From Lolium rigidum (Eukaryota; Streptophyta; Magnoliopsida; Poales; Poaceae): a stretch of 64,000 nucleotides of DNA. Positions 1-11,490 of the stretch are shown one piece after another (the stretch's first letter is position 1; each line of letters begins with the position of its first letter). Location: NCBI RefSeq assembly GCF_022539505.1, contig NC_061508.1, forward strand, positions 347,337,484-347,401,483, in the 5' to 3' direction. The position numbers were made by a program, and so were the translations under genes. Under the pieces are notes generated by a model, which ran no database searches, was not told where the DNA came from, and saw only the letters and a list, made by a program, of their open reading frames with translations.

Positions 1-3000
1 GATAGGATAACAAACGAGAGGATTTGATCTCTTACTTCAGCTTTTACGTACGGCTTTGCCGGATGTGGACTTTCCCAAATCATATGCTGATGCTAAGAGT
101 GTTCTTTACGATGTTGGGCTTGGTTATGAGACAATTCATGCATGCAAGTTTGATTGTTCTTTATTTTGGGGAGATCACAAGGACGATACGAACTGCCATG
201 TTTGTGGATTATCAAGATATAGAGACCCTCTCTGGAAAAAGAAAATCCCTCACAAGGTGTTAAGGTACTTTCCTATAATTAAAAGGTTGCGGAGACTATT
301 TGTTAAAAAGGAAATGTCGACACATACTAGATGGCACAAAGAGAAGAGGGTTGTTGAGCCCAATGTGCTGAGGCACCCTGCTGATGGTGAGGCATGGAAG
401 CACTTTGATGGCAGGTTTGATTGGTTTGCTAAAGATCCTCGTAACATAAGACTAGGTTTTGCCACGAGACGGCTTCGGTCCTTTTGGAAGTATGAGTAAT
501 CCTTACGGTATGTGGCCTGTTTTTGTGATTCCTTACAACTTCCCACCATGGATGTGCATGGATCAATCGAATTACATGATGGCATTGCTAATCCCGGAAA
601 GTATTCCCCGGGGAAAGATTTTCATGTATTTATGCAGCCAGCGATAAAAGATATGATGCGGCTATGGAGTGGTGTGAAGACATTTGATGCATGCACAGAG
701 GAATATTTCCCATTGCATGCTGCGTTTCTTTGGTCTATTCATGATTATCCTGGATATGCCACTATGTCGAGCCGAAGCACAAGAGGATTTCATGCGTGTG
801 TGCATTGCGATGAGAATCCTTGCGACTGAACCTTTGAAAAACAAAATTGGATATATTGAGCATCGGCGATTTCTTGATAAAAATCACCCATACGGGAGAA
901 GCGAGACTTTTCAATGGTACAAGCCGAGACTAGAGATCCACCAAGGAAGTACACACCCAAAGAGGTAGCTGCTGAAGGTAGAAATGGTTAAGGATTTTGA
1001 ACATGGGAAAAATCCAATAAGTAGAAAGCGGAAGCGTGCAAGCTGTACCCGGTGAACTAACATGGCACCCGAAAGTCAGCTTACATCATCTACCGTGCTC
1101 GCCGGAACTTAAGATAGCTCACAACTTAGATGTGATGCATATTGAGAAGAACATATGTGACAATATTGTTGGTACACTACTTGAACTTGAGGGCAAGAAT
1201 AAGGACACTGTTAGTGCTAGAATTGATTTGAGGAAATTCAAAATGTGGAAGAAGTATTGGTTGGAGAAAATTGTGAAGGATGATGATGATGCAGCAGTAA
1301 CTAATTATGCGAAGCCCCCTGCACCATGGACGCTTTCGAATGAACAGAAGAGACATTTGTGTAGGTATTTGGCAAACACTAGGTTCCCGAGATGGTTATT
1401 GCGCAAGTCTGGGGAAGATGTGTGAATATTGATGGTTGTAAGGTTACCGGTATGAAGACGCATGATTGCCACATACTTCGCAGCGAGTGTTGCCGGGCTG
1501 GGCTCAAGGGAATTGCATCTAAGGAAATGTATGTGGCTATTGCGAGCTAGGAAGATTTTTTAGGGAGCTGTGTGCCAAAACCACGAAAGTTGATGTGCTG
1601 AATCGATTGAAGGTTGAAATTGTTGTGATCCTATGCAAACTTGAGAAGCTCTTCCCCCAGACTTTTTGATGTAATGGTGCACTTAGCTATTCATCTTCTC
1701 GAGGAGGCTCTTTTGAGGGGTCCTGTTCATTATGGTTGGATGTATCCAGTTGAGAGAAGATTAGGTTATCTAAAGTCTACGGCCCGTAACAAAGCAAGGC
1801 CAGAAGGTTCTATCGCAGAGAGCTACATTGTTGATGAGTGTTTGATTTTTTGCTCTAGATTTTTCAAGGATGGCACAAAAACAAGATTTAACAAAGATGG
1901 TAGGAACCAAGACATTCGGAGAAAACCTGATCCTGACGAGATGGAAGTATTTTCAGTTGGAGCTAAAGGTCTTGGGAAATCCATTTTGAAACATTTTGAC
2001 AAGGAATTTGACAAAATGGTTTGGTATGTGCTGAACAACTGTGACGATGTAGAACATTATATCAAGTAAGTAGTTAGCTTCACTTTAATAACTACTTCTC
2101 AATGTTGCAGACATAATTGTCCTGTATTTCATATGTGTTTTTTCTATGTTTCAGTGAATTCCGACAAGAATTGGGAGGTAGGGGTGTGCGTGACATCGAG
2201 GAGACGGTTCAGAGAGAGTTTGCAGGTTGGTTTGCAAACCATGTGAGACAGTTGGACAATGCATCAGAAGATTTGAAGTCTCTGGCTGCTGGGCTAGACC
2301 GGCGTGTAGTAGTGTATACGCTGGTTGCAACGTAAAGGGTGTGAGGTTTCGCACGCTTACTCGGGATAAAGACCTGAAGACTCAAAATTCGGGCGTAGCG
2401 ACTAAGGGATCTTTTGGTGATGCAGATGAGACCGACTACTATGGTGTTCTACAAGAAGTTCTTGAACTGCAAGATGCGGGACTAACAAACACGGTGACGA
2501 GTCCGTGTACTTGTTTCGTTGCGGTTGGTTCGACCTTGCGAGCAAGGGTTCGAAGATAAAAGATGATGGTTTTTTTAAAAGCGTTAACACTTCTATCCTA
2601 TGGTTCAAGAATTCACCATTCATATTGGCCAGTCAAGCTGAAACATGCTTCTATTTGGAGGATACAAAGTTTGGTGATCCGTGGAAAGTGGTGCAGAAGT
2701 TCAGCCATAGACATGTGTACGACGTTCCGGAATTAGAAGATGGTAACGATGATGCATTTGTACGGAATGAAGACGCATACCGGGAGGATGAAGGTTCGGT
2801 CGACCATACATTTCATGATGTTGTCGACCTAGACGAGGAAGCGAGATGTGGAAGTAGAGGAGGATGATCATCGTCGTCGTCGAAGTTGTACGTATTCATG
2901 ATGCTCGTACAATCCGTGAACTAGAGAATGCGGAAGATAGTCTCAATGTTGACATGGATATGAGCGAAGATAAACTAGAGAATCAGGAAGATAGTCTCAT

Positions 3001-3052
3001 TTTGGAAGAGAACATACATGATGACGAGGGAAAAAATTCGGGAAGAAGATAG
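1..3052 (+). pseudogene. CACTA TNP2-type transposase, frameshifted
   Basis: This gene would encode the TNP2/TNPD transposase that cuts and moves CACTA elements. Consecutive blocks in changing frames match the family in its known order. Positions 56-499 carry the C..C/CHVCGLSRY region and WKHFDGRFDWFA. Positions 459-830 carry DGFGPFGSM, PYNFPPWMCM and FLWSIHDYPGY. Positions 1036-1425 carry HNLDVMHIEKNICDNI. Positions 1641-2069 are a DUF4218-like segment (VHYGWMYPVERRLGYLKS, RPEGSIAESYI). Positions 2330-2860 are a DUF4216-like segment (YLFRCGWFDLASKG, FILASQAETCFYLED). Several frame changes and in-frame stops (for example near 480, 830, 1425 and 1550) mean no full protein can be made. A spliced intron around 2070-2153 is plausible. 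Confidence 0.85.
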
Positions 3053-3417
3053 TGATTTAGATTGATAGAAACATGTAATGCATACAACTATATGTTTTGT
3101 TCCAAACATTTGAAATGTTCTTATTTAGATGTTTACGATCTCGAACTTGTCATTGAATTATCCGATATGGGTTTAAGAGCAAATTAATATAAGCAAAAAT
3201 ATGGACAAATATAAGAAAGCCAACATGTCGGTAACATAACTTTGACAATGGTTTTAATTAATCGACACTTGACACGATTACAACCAAAGCAGAGCACGAT
3301 ATGACTAACTATTGTTTTAACACAAGCAAAATCGACAATCGCATAAAGAGTCTTACAACTTAATTTAAACCTAAAGGGGCTGCATAGTTGGACACACGGG
3401 CACCATGAATCACCGGA
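3053..3417. other. AT-rich stretch between two convergent decayed genes
   Basis: No coding signal is visible. It probably holds the 3' ends of the TNP2-type gene (plus strand) and the B3-type gene (minus strand), which face each other. Confidence 0.5.
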
Positions 3418-4345
3418 CTAGCTACTCCGGATCGACTTCAGCACATGGGTAGCAAACAAGTAAACCCTCGCATTTCCCGTGTAAAGCAAGAACAAGCATC
3501 TTGTCACCCATCCGAAGGTGCTTTTCCTTGTCCATGAACTCCTTCCACCCACCGACCGCTGAGACGACCATCGCCTAAAGAAATTGCGTAGGACGCATGC
3601 ACCAAAGTAACTCGGGATGGCACACAATGCTCGATTGCACCATATTGTTCCATATCTTTAGGAACCAAACGGCTAGGGATTTTCTATTCCAACAAGTAGG
3701 GACATAGTTTAGTTAACACTTGTACGTAATGTAGGTCGCAAACTTAATGAAATGATATGATCTATCGCTTACCACGTGTTTGTTGTAATTTTCGCCGCTT
3801 GTCCAATTCGTAGTATGCAGCATTGGGACAAGTAGTGCTCCTTGATCATAATCTCCAAGCATTGTGGTAACTCCAACAAGGTAGTCCAAGTTGTCCACCC
3901 GAAGAATGACTGTATGCATCATCCTCCAATTTATCATTGTTCCATCAGCATCTACCGAGCGAGTCAACAATGTCACGCTTCAGTACGGACAACTTGGTAG
4001 TAAGTCGCATAATTAAAATAACCGACATAAGATGGAATAATTAATATGATCAATCATTGTGTCCAAAGGTGGAAAATTACACTGGATGGATTAGTGGTTC
4101 GAGCTCCGGCTTATTACAAGAGTATCCCGACTGTATAGAGTTAACTCTGAAAATTAACTCCATGCCAACCTTAAAATTGTACACTCTAGCAAATTCGTTC
4201 CAAAATCTTCCGTTGATATAGGTTCCACGGCTTACCGTTGGTAACATTAACAACAAATGCATGGCCATCTTTGGTTTTGAGTGCAGCTTCAAAAATTGTC
4301 CCGTGGGAGGTCTCGGACACCATACTTCTTAAGGAAATACGTGTC
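3418..4345 (-). pseudogene. B3-domain DNA-binding protein, decayed (first copy)
   Basis: Read on the minus strand, two B3-like blocks appear. The first, about 4340-4080, has FLKKYGVRDLP, KTKDGHAFVVNVTNG and, after a frame change, GRFWNEFARVYNFKVGMELI. The second, about 3580-3418, has GWKEFMDKEKHLRMGDKML and ends in a stop. W..F and the (K/R)xGD/GME turn before a hydrophobic strand are typical of B3 folds, which bind DNA in plant transcription factors of REM type. A 3976-3713 segment in between is open but not recognisable. Frame changes show that it is broken. It lies tail to tail with the TNP2 gene and before the element terminus at 4789, so it may be a passenger gene. A very similar domain architecture recurs at 9778-10815. 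Confidence 0.55.
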
Positions 4346-4783
4346 TATAGTAGCAAGGGATGACCTAAATTCAATAGGGAGTTAATACAAAAGTAAGTTA
4401 AATATGCGTCTACTCGGATAATCACCGAGTCTCAGATCTTGGACTTCTATCAGCACATATCTGAACTTCTATCAAGCACATATCTGAACTTCTATCGGTA
4501 TAGGACTGAACTACCGATACCTCTATCTCTAACGGCTAGAACTATCGTAAAGCCGGTATGAACGTAAAAAGTTATCACAACTATCGTAAAACTCAACCAT
4601 AAATAAGCGTGTTAATACATATGGTGACCAACAATTATTACACACATCCGAATAATAGTACTAAACTAGCAATAACTACTAGGATCACGTGTTAAACTTT
4701 GATGTGGCGGCGAATTAATGAAACATCTCGAATGAATTCTAAACTTATAAGTGCATGTACCGTCTTCTCCTCAAAACCCTCTT
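4346..4783. other. Non-coding subterminal part of the first CACTA element
   Basis: No gene is seen. It holds the duplicated CTATC-rich motif described separately (4447-4533) and then AT-rich sequence running to the terminus. Confidence 0.4.
4447..4533. repeat. Repeat shared with 13053-13124
   Basis: A short tandem unit (ATCTGAACTTCTATC plus AGCACAT) occurs three times here and then runs into a 24-bp segment reading GGTATAGGACTGAACTACCG and onward. The same arrangement, nearly base for base, is at 13053-13124 in the same orientation. The second part contains the inverted pair CGGTA/TACCG and could fold as a small hairpin. Confidence 0.75.
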
Positions 4784-4789
4784 GTAGTG

Positions 4790-5339
4790 TTTGCACGAAA
4801 AAACCTAACGCGACTCCCCTCCGCCGCACATCCCCTTCTTGTCAAAGCAACCTGGACACCTTTGCAAAAATATGAAGAAAGATTACAAATCGAAACAACG
4901 ATCGATCGCAGAGACGTACATGTTATTTACGTACTCCACTAGTAGGCGCCATCCTTGGTCTCGACGCGAGCGGGAGTCTTACAAGTCTCGCCGGCGAGAG
5001 ACATGGCGAAGCTGTGGCGGCGAGAGGCGTGGGCGAGATCGCGCGGCGAGAGACGTGGCGAGATCTCGCGGCGGGCCGAAGGAGGTCGATGATATGATGG
5101 CAAGTTATATCGTGGAGTAAATTTCGGTAGGTCAATAGGAGTGCAAATGGGCTGTGTGCTGGGTTTAGACGTGACAACACGGTCGAATGCGCGTCAGCTT
5201 GGACTAGACCCGCTCGGCTTTCTCTTCGTCTCGCCGTGTCAATATTTATCCCCTTCCCCCTCCCCTACCGGTCTCAATATTCGCACCGCATCCCGGTTTC
5301 CACTTTCCACACTTCGTCGTCTCCTCTCCCTCATCATCT
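4790..5339. other. Spacer between CACTA end and exonuclease-like gene
   Basis: GC rises from about 4800 onward and several overlapping ORFs exist on both strands, but none resembles a protein. The GCGAGAG-rich stretch 4980-5080 explains the open frames. The last 100 bases are C/T-rich and would suit a 5' UTR of the following gene. Confidence 0.4.
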
Positions 5340-5361
5340 TCGTCTCCCGCCGCTCGTCGCC

Positions 5362-6345
5362 ATGGACATGGATGAGCGAGCAAATCTACAAGCTGGACTC
5401 AGCAAGCGCTGCGGTCCACACTCCACGACGAGGAGGACCTGGAGGTGGTCTACACCAACGACCCCTGGGAAGTGCGCCGCTGCCCTCGACATGTACACGG
5501 AGTGGCTCATGGAGGACGAGCACAAGTTCGTCGGCCTCGACTTCGAGTACACCAACCATCGAGCTCGAGGACGAGAAGAAGATCGCCGTGGTTCAACTCT
5601 CGCATGCGTCGACATGTGCCGGTGTTCCACTACGCAGCGTAAGAACTAATCCCCTCTTTTTTAATCTTTTCGATTGGGGTTTTTTACTTGCCGCCGTTCT
5701 GTCTCTCTTTGATTTTCGTTAGACATTGTTCCCGAAAATCAGTACATTCCCGATCTAAATCTGCTACACATTGTTCCGTAAGAGCTACATTCCCGATCTA
5801 AATCTGCTACACATTATTCCCGATTTATTAATTTGTTTCATCTTCGTCTCCTCTCCGTAGGTTCTTGCATATTTATGAATCGATCCGTGACTAGTACATT
5901 ACTTTGTTTATTGCCGGTGCTAACTGGTGGGAGTCTCCAGGCAATCTGCGATTTCTTTCGAGAAGGCGCTACGTTTGCGAGTGTTGACATCCGTGGTGAC
6001 AAGAGAGTTCATCGTGAGGACATGGCACATGGAGATTCCTTCGAGTACTACGTCGATCTCCGGGACGAGTACTTCAAGTACACCTGGTCATGCGAGGAGC
6101 TTGGCATGGCTACCATGGCGAGCAAGACTCATTGATTCATGGTTCGGTGATATGAAGAAGAAGTTCCACCACCATCGGCACGTGCCGTAGGGGGACTTCC
6201 CACTTCCAAATATGAACATCGAGTATGCAGCCATTGATGCTTGGGTCTCGTACGAGCTCTACCGCAAGATCGTGGTCGACAGAAGTCCCTGGCGATGGTG
6301 GATTGATCATCTCTTCTCGTCGCATGACCCCACGATCTTTTGGTT
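5362..6345 (+). pseudogene. 3'-5' exonuclease (DEDDy, WRN-exo-like), frameshifted
   Basis: This is related to plant 3'-5' exonuclease-domain proteins of the RNase D/WRN group, which trim nucleic acid 3' ends. ATG at 5362 follows a purine-poor leader. Exo I is seen as FVGLDFEYT (about 5530-5557) and a following strand as KKIAVVQLS in the next frame. VFHY comes after another shift. After an intron-like gap, FASVDIRGDKRV (about 5968) and YYVDLRDEY follow. Exo III is seen as YAAIDAWVSYELYRK (about 6222-6266). At least three frame changes lie within exon 1 (5400-5640) alone, and a further one before the final motif. Catalytic D/E and Y..xD residues survive, but no continuous product is possible. 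Confidence 0.7.
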
Positions 6346-6629
6346 TGGTCTCCCTCCTCGCGTGAGGTGCTTTTTGGCTAGTAGTCCGTTCTTTTGAAAC
6401 TGTAAATATTTTGCCATGATATGTTAACAATTGTCTTGGGAGGTTTCAATTTTATGTTAACAATTGTTCTTTTGAAACTAAATGTTCAGAGCAGTAGAGT
6501 TCTTAAAAATCAAAACATACCAGACGTAAAAATCACCAAAAATTGTGATTAAAATTTTCTTTATGACTTTTACTCATTTATCTGAAATTTTTCATCGAAA
6601 AAATCTCAAAGTGGTGAACAATAACATAA
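6346..6629. other. AT-rich spacer
   Basis: No gene or clear repeat boundary is seen. TTTTATGTTAACAATTGTTC-like words occur twice (6420-6475). The stretch leads directly into the 174-bp tandem array. Confidence 0.4.
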
Positions 6630-7252
6630 TATGGTGTCCCCATGGTGGACATGTGTCGAACGAGGGATTTTCGGATGAAAAGAGGGGGAAATCGCCAAAA
6701 ACTCACCAAACCACCATGGATTTGGGGCATGATTTGGCACACTTGTGCACATTGTGATATGACACCTTGCTTGCTATGGGTTTTGATTTTTTGGAGTTGG
6801 TGGCTTGGTGTCCCCATGGTGGACATGTGTCGAACGAGGGGTTTTCGGACGAAAAGAGGGGGAAATCGCCAAAAACTGACCAAACCACCATGGCTTTGGG
6901 GCATGATTTGGCACCCTTGTGCACATTGTGATATGACACCTTGCTTGCTATGGGTTTTGATTTTTTGGAGTTGGTGGCATGGTGTCCCCATGGTGGACAT
7001 GTGTCGAACGAGGGGTTTTCGGACGAAAAGAGGGGGAAATCGCCAAAAGCTGACCAAACCACCATGGATTTGGGGCATGATTTGGCACACTTGTGCACAT
7101 TGTGATATGACACCTTGCTTGTTATGGGTTTTGATTTTTTGGAGTTGGTGGCTTGGTGTCCCCATGGTGGACATGTGTCGAACGAGGGGTTTTCGGACGA
7201 AAAGAGGGGGAAATCGCCAAAACCTGACCAAACCACCTTGGATTTGGGGCAT
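6630..7252. repeat. 174-bp tandem array, about 3.6 copies
   Basis: The landmark GTGTCCCCATGGTGGACATG recurs with CATGG starting at 6641, 6815, 6989 and 7163, an exact 174-base spacing three times over. Units differ by only a few substitutions (for example ACTCACC/ACTGACC/GCTGACC). Because 174 is a multiple of three, long open frames appear on both strands (6578-7252 minus, 6642-7256 plus). These are products of the repeat and not evidence of a protein. The array ends sharply at about 7252. Confidence 0.9.
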
Positions 7253-7739
7253 TTAACGTCACCACATTACCCTACAACAGAAGTTTCACTTGGAAAAAGG
7301 TTTGACAACCTCTTAGTGCAATTAGGTCAACCTAGGTTTCACCAAACACTCAAACTTTCATATAAAATTGAAAATTTGTTGAAATCTTTCCAAACCTTGT
7401 GTATTGGCCAATGTGTGGCTAACACTTTCCATGGAAAATAACAAACTAGAAATTTTTTTGGCATAAGGGTGCATCAACATGTGGGTAATGACGCTAGCAT
7501 GCTATCTTGGCAGTTTGGTTTGAAATTTTTTAAAAATTCATCCCCTAAACTCAAGAAGAGGCTATGTGTGATCACTAATTTGTATTTCAAATATTTTAGA
7601 GTTTTTAATACCCATACTGAAAATTCTGTGCCAGCCCATCCGTCATGCGTGGGACCCATGTCAAAGTAATGGGAAAGTGGACTGACTACATGCGGCAATC
7701 CACGTTTTCACACCCACGCGTCGGACGAGAGGAACCCAA
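7253..7739. other. Spacer after the 174-bp array
   Basis: No supportable gene is present. Sequence such as TTTCACTTGGAAAAAGG and TTTCCATGGAAAATAAC has the look of transposon-derived DNA, but no ends were found. The last 100 bases could be the promoter and leader of the following gene. Confidence 0.35.
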
Positions 7740-9365
7740 ATGGCAGCACCTATCGTATATCCATCGGCCCCATCGTCTCTCCCACCCGAAACTTCTATTC
7801 CCCAATCTCTGGCGAAAACCCTGCTTGCACCTCCACCAGCGCAACACCGACCTCCCCTTCCACCGAAGATCCCGAAGATGAAGCGTGTTCGCGGAGACGA
7901 GCCGGAGGCGAGTGCGGTCGTCAACGTCGACAGAGGCGACGGCGAGGGTCCGGTAGTAGTCGACGTCGCGGAGGCGGGATCTTCTTCCGGAGCTGGAGCC
8001 GCTCTTCGCCGCGCCATGACCGTGGAGGGCTCCGCCCAACCGGCCGTGGTCGCCGTCGGCCGATGAGGCCACGGGAGACGTCCTCGCTCCCGCGGCACAA
8101 GCGGATGACCAGGGCTTCGATCCGAATGACCCGTTCTACCGCCACTCCGGGCAGGTACCGCGAGCTATATGGCCCTAGAGAGTGCGACGAGTTCGAAGAG
8201 GAGGCCTCCGAGCAACCTGCGGCGAGGTACTCTACTATTCCGATCGATCCCCTGTTTTTCTTGATCTTACTCGTTCACCATAGGGTTTGCTCATAGGGTA
8301 GATTGATTTGCCATGTCGCGACTTCTTGTACAAATTGATGATTCCGGGGTTCTTGCTCATCCGATTTATGGTTTGTAGTTACTAGATCTATAATATTTGA
8401 TGCACATCTTGATTCAAGCTGTAATGATTCCTTTTGTGTGATGAATGATACCTGCTTAGTGTAACGCTCACTTGCATTTCAAACTTAAATTCATCCGAAT
8501 ATGAATCATACCAGAGTGATTATGATTACAAGAATTATATTATATGTACTATTAATTGATCTGATACATGGATTTTATAATCACCATTTGTCTTAAACTG
8601 GTGCTTATTTATACGATGAAAGCATAGTGTGTACATCATTTTAATTTGGGGAACAAGTGAATTATCAGTTGCATGTAATTTATGACCATAATTTTTGTTC
8701 AATTCCTGCTTATTGACGTCATGAATCCATATTGTTTTATGAATCAGTACATCTTCAGGGAACAATTCATTGATCCCTGATCCATGAAATTTATAATCAC
8801 CATTTTCTCTTAAATTGGTGCTTACTTATAATACTGAAATAATGATTGGACTACCTATGAACAAGTTGTGACAACAGTTTAAATTGGTGGTTATTTATAT
8901 TAGTGAAGTAATTATGTATGGTTGGATACTGGATCATAAATGTTGATTCTACATGATTAATTCTTAATAATGTTCATACAAAAATATTTAATGCTTCAAT
9001 TGTATTTCGAGTTAATTTCCTTCTCTCACTTCTTCTTTACTTTCAAAATCGCAGGAAGACTCGAGGACGTTGACAGCGACAAGGAGGACCGGGACCGGAA
9101 GAGCCGCTTCGTTCGAAGAAGGCGAAGATCGAGCCGGATCCCTTTCCGTCGTAACGGAAAGCCACATTGCCCATTCTGCGGCAGGGTTTTCCCGAACGAT
9201 CTCGTGTGTCCGATCCGAGCACGCGACGGGAGTTGGAAAAGGTAGCAAGCGTAAGCACAATCCTGCTAGCAAGGCGAAGCACGCTGCCTTTGGCAAGTTC
9301 CTCGGGACTACGTCGGGACCGGCCTCATCCCGCTCGTCGGTCCAGCTGTTGGCCCTCATGTTCTC
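7740..9365 (+). pseudogene. XS-type zinc-finger (zf-XS-like) protein, frameshifted
   Basis: A first exon (7740 to about 8226) encodes an acidic, Pro/Ala-rich N-terminus, and a frame change near 8062 leads to DEATGDVLAPAAQADDQGFD. A donor GAG/GTACTC lies at 8226. An AT-rich intron runs to the acceptor at 9053. The second exon encodes KPHCPFCGRVFPND and, after one more frame change, SEHATGVGKGSKRKHNPASK followed by AKHAAFGKFL. That order (CPFC, then H-A-x-G-x-G-K-x-S-K, then A-x-H-x-A-L/F-x-K-F/YL) is the pattern of the zf-XS domain in SGS3/FDM-type RNA-silencing proteins. No XS domain follows before 9489. The gene is either a short stand-alone zinc-finger protein that decayed or a captured fragment. 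Confidence 0.55.
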
Positions 9366-9777
9366 CACTAAATTTAGTTTCTCGTTTAGTTGTTCCCCCG
9401 GAGGTTCATGGTTAAACTATGTCATGTTTCAAAGACTATGTTCTACTTTTGTTATTTGGAACCCGGGCAATCATACCCAGATTGTTTAACTTCCAGACCT
9501 AGTGGGCTTGTTCTCGTTTTCCCAAGGCCCGGGGAAGTACATATTAATTTGCAAAAAATGAACAATTAAAATCGAGTGAAAATTGAACTGGCGAGTAGAA
9601 AAAGGCAGGACCAAATAGTCAATCGTAAAGTTTACCCCCTACATAATCCCACTATACAATCCCTTCACACAAGAGCGGCCGGGGTAGCGATATGACATAA
9701 ACACACAATGGGCACACACAAATTGTAGACAAAAACAATTATATCATATGATAAAGATTATATCATAGGATATCAAG
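9366..9777. other. Spacer between convergent decayed genes
   Basis: It contains the presumed 3' flanks of the zf-XS-like gene (plus) and the B3-like gene (minus). No other feature is seen. Confidence 0.4.
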
Positions 9778-10815
9778 CTGAAACTTCAATACCACCACGG
9801 CCGCCCTGGTTGAAAAGAATGAGAACAACATTCCCGGATTCAAAGTTATACTCCTTAGTAAACTCCGACCAGCGGGAATCGAACTTCATCCTTCCATCGG
9901 TAGTAGTGTAGTATGCACCACGAGGGTGGTAGCCATAGTCATCAACAAAAAAACATGCCTCCCCGCTTTCGAGAGATATTCAAGGACCTAACAACTTCCT
10001 TCGGTATACACTCTGAATAATAAAAATTAAATTATATATGGGAAGGATATAAAGGATAACTAAGATTACATAAAGAAAACGAGAATTATACCAGTCCATT
10101 GCCCTTCAAATCGGTATTCGTCAAGGTGTGCACAAAAACAACACCAAGACCAAGACCACGCTCACGGAGAAGTTGTTCCTTCTTCAATGTTTGAGCAGTA
10201 GTAAGCATAACACCTTTAGTGTGGACAACTACAGTTGGAATTTCTGCATACAAATTTAAAATTAATAAAAGAATAAAAAAAGAGGAGATATAACATCATT
10301 TATATTAAAAAAATGGGCAACACATGGTAAAAGATAAAACAGAATTACCATCGACACGATGCTTTTCAGTGCCATCGGGACCTATCGCAAAAATCCCAAA
10401 CGAGTTCGAGGAGCACTATCAAACCCAAACATGATACGGTCACCAACTTTCATGTCGTAGTCATGAAGAAATTTTTGGTATCCAAGTACCAAAAACACGT
10501 GTCTTCGAACCGCCTTTCTTAACATGAAATTTGTACTTCACTTCATCCGATGTAACGACAAAGAAGATATTACCAACAAGGTTGTGGAACTGCCTCCTCA
10601 CAAAACAAGGAACGATCACGAAAAAACGAGTAGAACAAAAATGCGTGAAAATAAGGATATAGTCTAGAATGCGTCAACAAAAAAGATACATTCTAAAAAA
10701 GGATATATACCATAAAGTCATCAAATCTGCTTCCAAGATAACAACGAAATGAACTGAGAGTCTCCCGCCTCTGCCGACAATGATTGCCCATCGAACCACA
10801 AACAACACAGTTCAT
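9778..10815 (-). pseudogene. B3-domain protein with two B3-like domains (second copy)
   Basis: On the minus strand, ATG at about 10815 starts MNCVVCGSMGNHCRQRRETL, followed by a donor near 10711. The next exon holds FVIVPCFVRRQFHNLVGNI, KYKFHVKKGG and, one frame over, LGYQKFLHDYDMKVGDRIMF, a clear B3 domain. A third block (about 10243-10094) is lysine/leucine-rich. The last exon (about 10010-9778) has CIPKEVVRSLNISRKRGG, then after a one-base shift in a run of T the second B3 domain with GRMKFDSRWSEFTKEYNFES and a stop. At least three one-base shifts separate readable blocks. B3 proteins act as nuclear DNA-binding factors. This copy looks recently broken, or the shifts may be sequence errors in homopolymers. 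Confidence 0.6.
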
Positions 10816-11490
10816 CCTGTGTATATTTAGCAATTACCAAAGCTAGTAAAAAATACAGGTAGGTAGGGCATATTCATAGAAATCTATCCATAGATCTGAA
10901 ACCATACACACATATATCCATAGATCTGAACAAACAAGATTATTCGAGAGGACAAAAGGATTTTCAACAAACAGAGAAAAAGGAGGTGAGGTGAAGTAGT
11001 GACATGTAAAAACATATTTTCCTACCTCTCAAAACAAACTAAAATCTTCAGAGAGAAAAGAGTTTTTCAGCACAAAAGAGAGAGAGAAAGAAGATGAAGG
11101 AGACTTGCTTCACCGCATGAACAAGGGAGGGCAGAAGGCAAAACCAACCAGGGGCATTATAAATACAATAAGTAGTAGTAACTGCCTACAACCGCTATTT
11201 AATGAGGCCGTGGGGTAGATGGTGGTTGCTATCCCGTAAGTTCAAAAGTCAAACACAAAGTATCTCATGCAAAAATACATTGAATCATAAAGTTGCACTT
11301 CAAAATTATTTAAAACCATATGATTTACAACTTCAAATGTACAACAAAATGTTGACTACATGCCTTTGTTCGGACTATAGGTTAGGTCAACAATTATGGC
11401 ATGTTAGTCATTTTTTCAACATACATAAAAAACAAATGCTCATTTGTGGACGAAGTGCACAATTATACCAAAGTAGGCATCACTTCAACA
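10816..11490. other. Upstream flank of the B3-like gene and spacer
   Basis: A purine-rich stretch with GAGAGAGAAAGAAGATGAAGG (10980-11110 region) lies just upstream of the minus-strand start and looks like the leader or promoter of the B3-like gene. From 11200 the sequence is AT-rich without genes. Confidence 0.4.

Larger units (their letters stand above)
1..4789 (+). mobile_element. CACTA (En/Spm-type) transposon, 5' part outside the window
   Basis: The element is recognised from a TNP2-type transposase gene on the plus strand (1-3052), followed by a convergent decayed B3-type gene and ending at 4789. There the minus strand begins CACTACAAGAGGG, which fits the CACTACAA start typical of this superfamily. 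The other terminus is not in the window, so target duplication cannot be tested. Whether the B3 fragment is truly internal to the element is inferred only from its position before the terminus. Confidence 0.6.

Noticed and set aside
6578..7256. ORFs of 177-224 codons on both strands
   Set aside because: They follow from a 174-bp tandem repeat whose length is a multiple of three. There is no protein-like composition or start context.
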